NCBI GenBank assembly: GCA_947630465.1
Contig: CANRHT010000131.1
Coordinates: forward strand, 1-5,296
Source of the DNA: an uncultured Pseudomonadaceae bacterium
GTDB lineage: Bacteria; Pseudomonadota; Gammaproteobacteria; Pseudomonadales; Pseudomonadaceae
Reading direction: 5' to 3'
DNA length: 5,296 nt
This document shows positions 5,085-5,296 of the stretch, piece after piece. How positions within the stretch are numbered: position 1 is the first letter of the stretch; every line of letters starts with the position of its first letter. The translations under genes and the position numbers were made by a program. Below the pieces are notes generated by a model, which saw only the letters and a list, made by a program, of their open reading frames with translations, made no database searches and was not told the origin of the DNA.

Positions 5085-5296
5085 ATGACTGATCGCGTTC
5101 AAGTCGGTGGCTTGCAGGTCGCCAAAGTTTTATATGACTTCGTTAACACCCAAGCTATTCCTGGCACAGGCCTGACTGCAGAGCAGTTCTGGGATGGCGC
5201 AACGACTGTATTAAAAGACCTTGCACCGAAAAACCGTGCCCTGCTAGAAAAACGTGATGCCTTACAAGCACAAATTGATGAGTGGCACCTTGCACG
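5085..5296 (+). CDS. glcB: Malate synthase G, N-terminal part (runs off the window)
   Basis: Seventy codons are visible before the window ends, beginning [20 protein letters not shown] and including IPGTGL (25-30) and [14 protein letters not shown] (45-58). These match the N-terminus of malate synthase G as I recall it from Pseudomonas. The enzyme condenses glyoxylate with acetyl-CoA to give malate in the glyoxylate shunt and in glycolate use. Full family length is about 720 residues, so the TIM-barrel catalytic domain lies outside. The ATG at 5085 has GAGG 5 bases upstream. The gene has its own spacer after a strong terminator, so it is probably transcribed independently of polA. Catalytic residues cannot be checked here. 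Confidence 0.9.
   Translation, partial: MTDRVQVGGLQVAKVLYDFVNTQAIPGTGLTAEQFWDGATTVLKDLAPKNRALLEKRDALQAQIDEWHLA

Noticed and set aside
1..5296. CRISPR array, tRNA, rRNA, insertion sequence or defence system
   Set aside because: No regularly spaced repeats, cloverleaf, rRNA-like stretch, transposase or defence gene was found on either strand; nearly all sequence is housekeeping genes.

Overview
The window looks like chromosome from a gamma-proteobacterium of the Pseudomonadaceae type. The protein sequences (GmhB, PlsC-type acyltransferase, PolA, malate synthase G) read like Pseudomonas orthologues. The many TTA codons and A/T-rich spacers suggest a lower-GC relative of Pseudomonas rather than a typical high-GC species. 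The genus is my inference, since no rRNA or other marker is present.

Layout. Positions 1-40 are the last codons of glyS (glycyl-tRNA synthetase beta subunit). They are followed by a strong hairpin and then gmhB (101-631, LPS heptose phosphatase) and a plsC/lptA-type lysophosphatidate acyltransferase (644-1411), which form a tight two-gene unit. A second hairpin, clearly related in sequence to the first, separates plsC from a convergent 73-residue gene of unknown function (1469-1690, minus strand). A 241-base divergent spacer leads to polA (1932-4754, complete DNA polymerase I with all three domains and intact catalytic motifs). The window ends in the first 70 codons of glcB (malate synthase G, from 5085).

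The most interesting part is the 330-base polA-glcB spacer. It carries a sigma-E/AlgU-like promoter (GAACTA-N17-TCAGA, 4772-4799). Downstream are two hairpins whose loops share the motif TATCCCC(C/T)AG, the second being a textbook intrinsic terminator with eight T. This predicts a small RNA of about 130 nt. Its place directly downstream of polA matches Spot 42 (spf) of enterics and ErsA of P. aeruginosa, so I call it an ErsA/Spot 42-like sRNA.

Functionally, glyS-gmhB-plsC links translation and envelope lipid/LPS synthesis, and polA is replication and repair housekeeping. An envelope-stress-type promoter driving the sRNA would fit an ErsA-like role. The gene neighbourhood differs from P. aeruginosa as I remember it: glcB, not engB, follows the sRNA, and the gmhB-plsC cluster sits beside polA.
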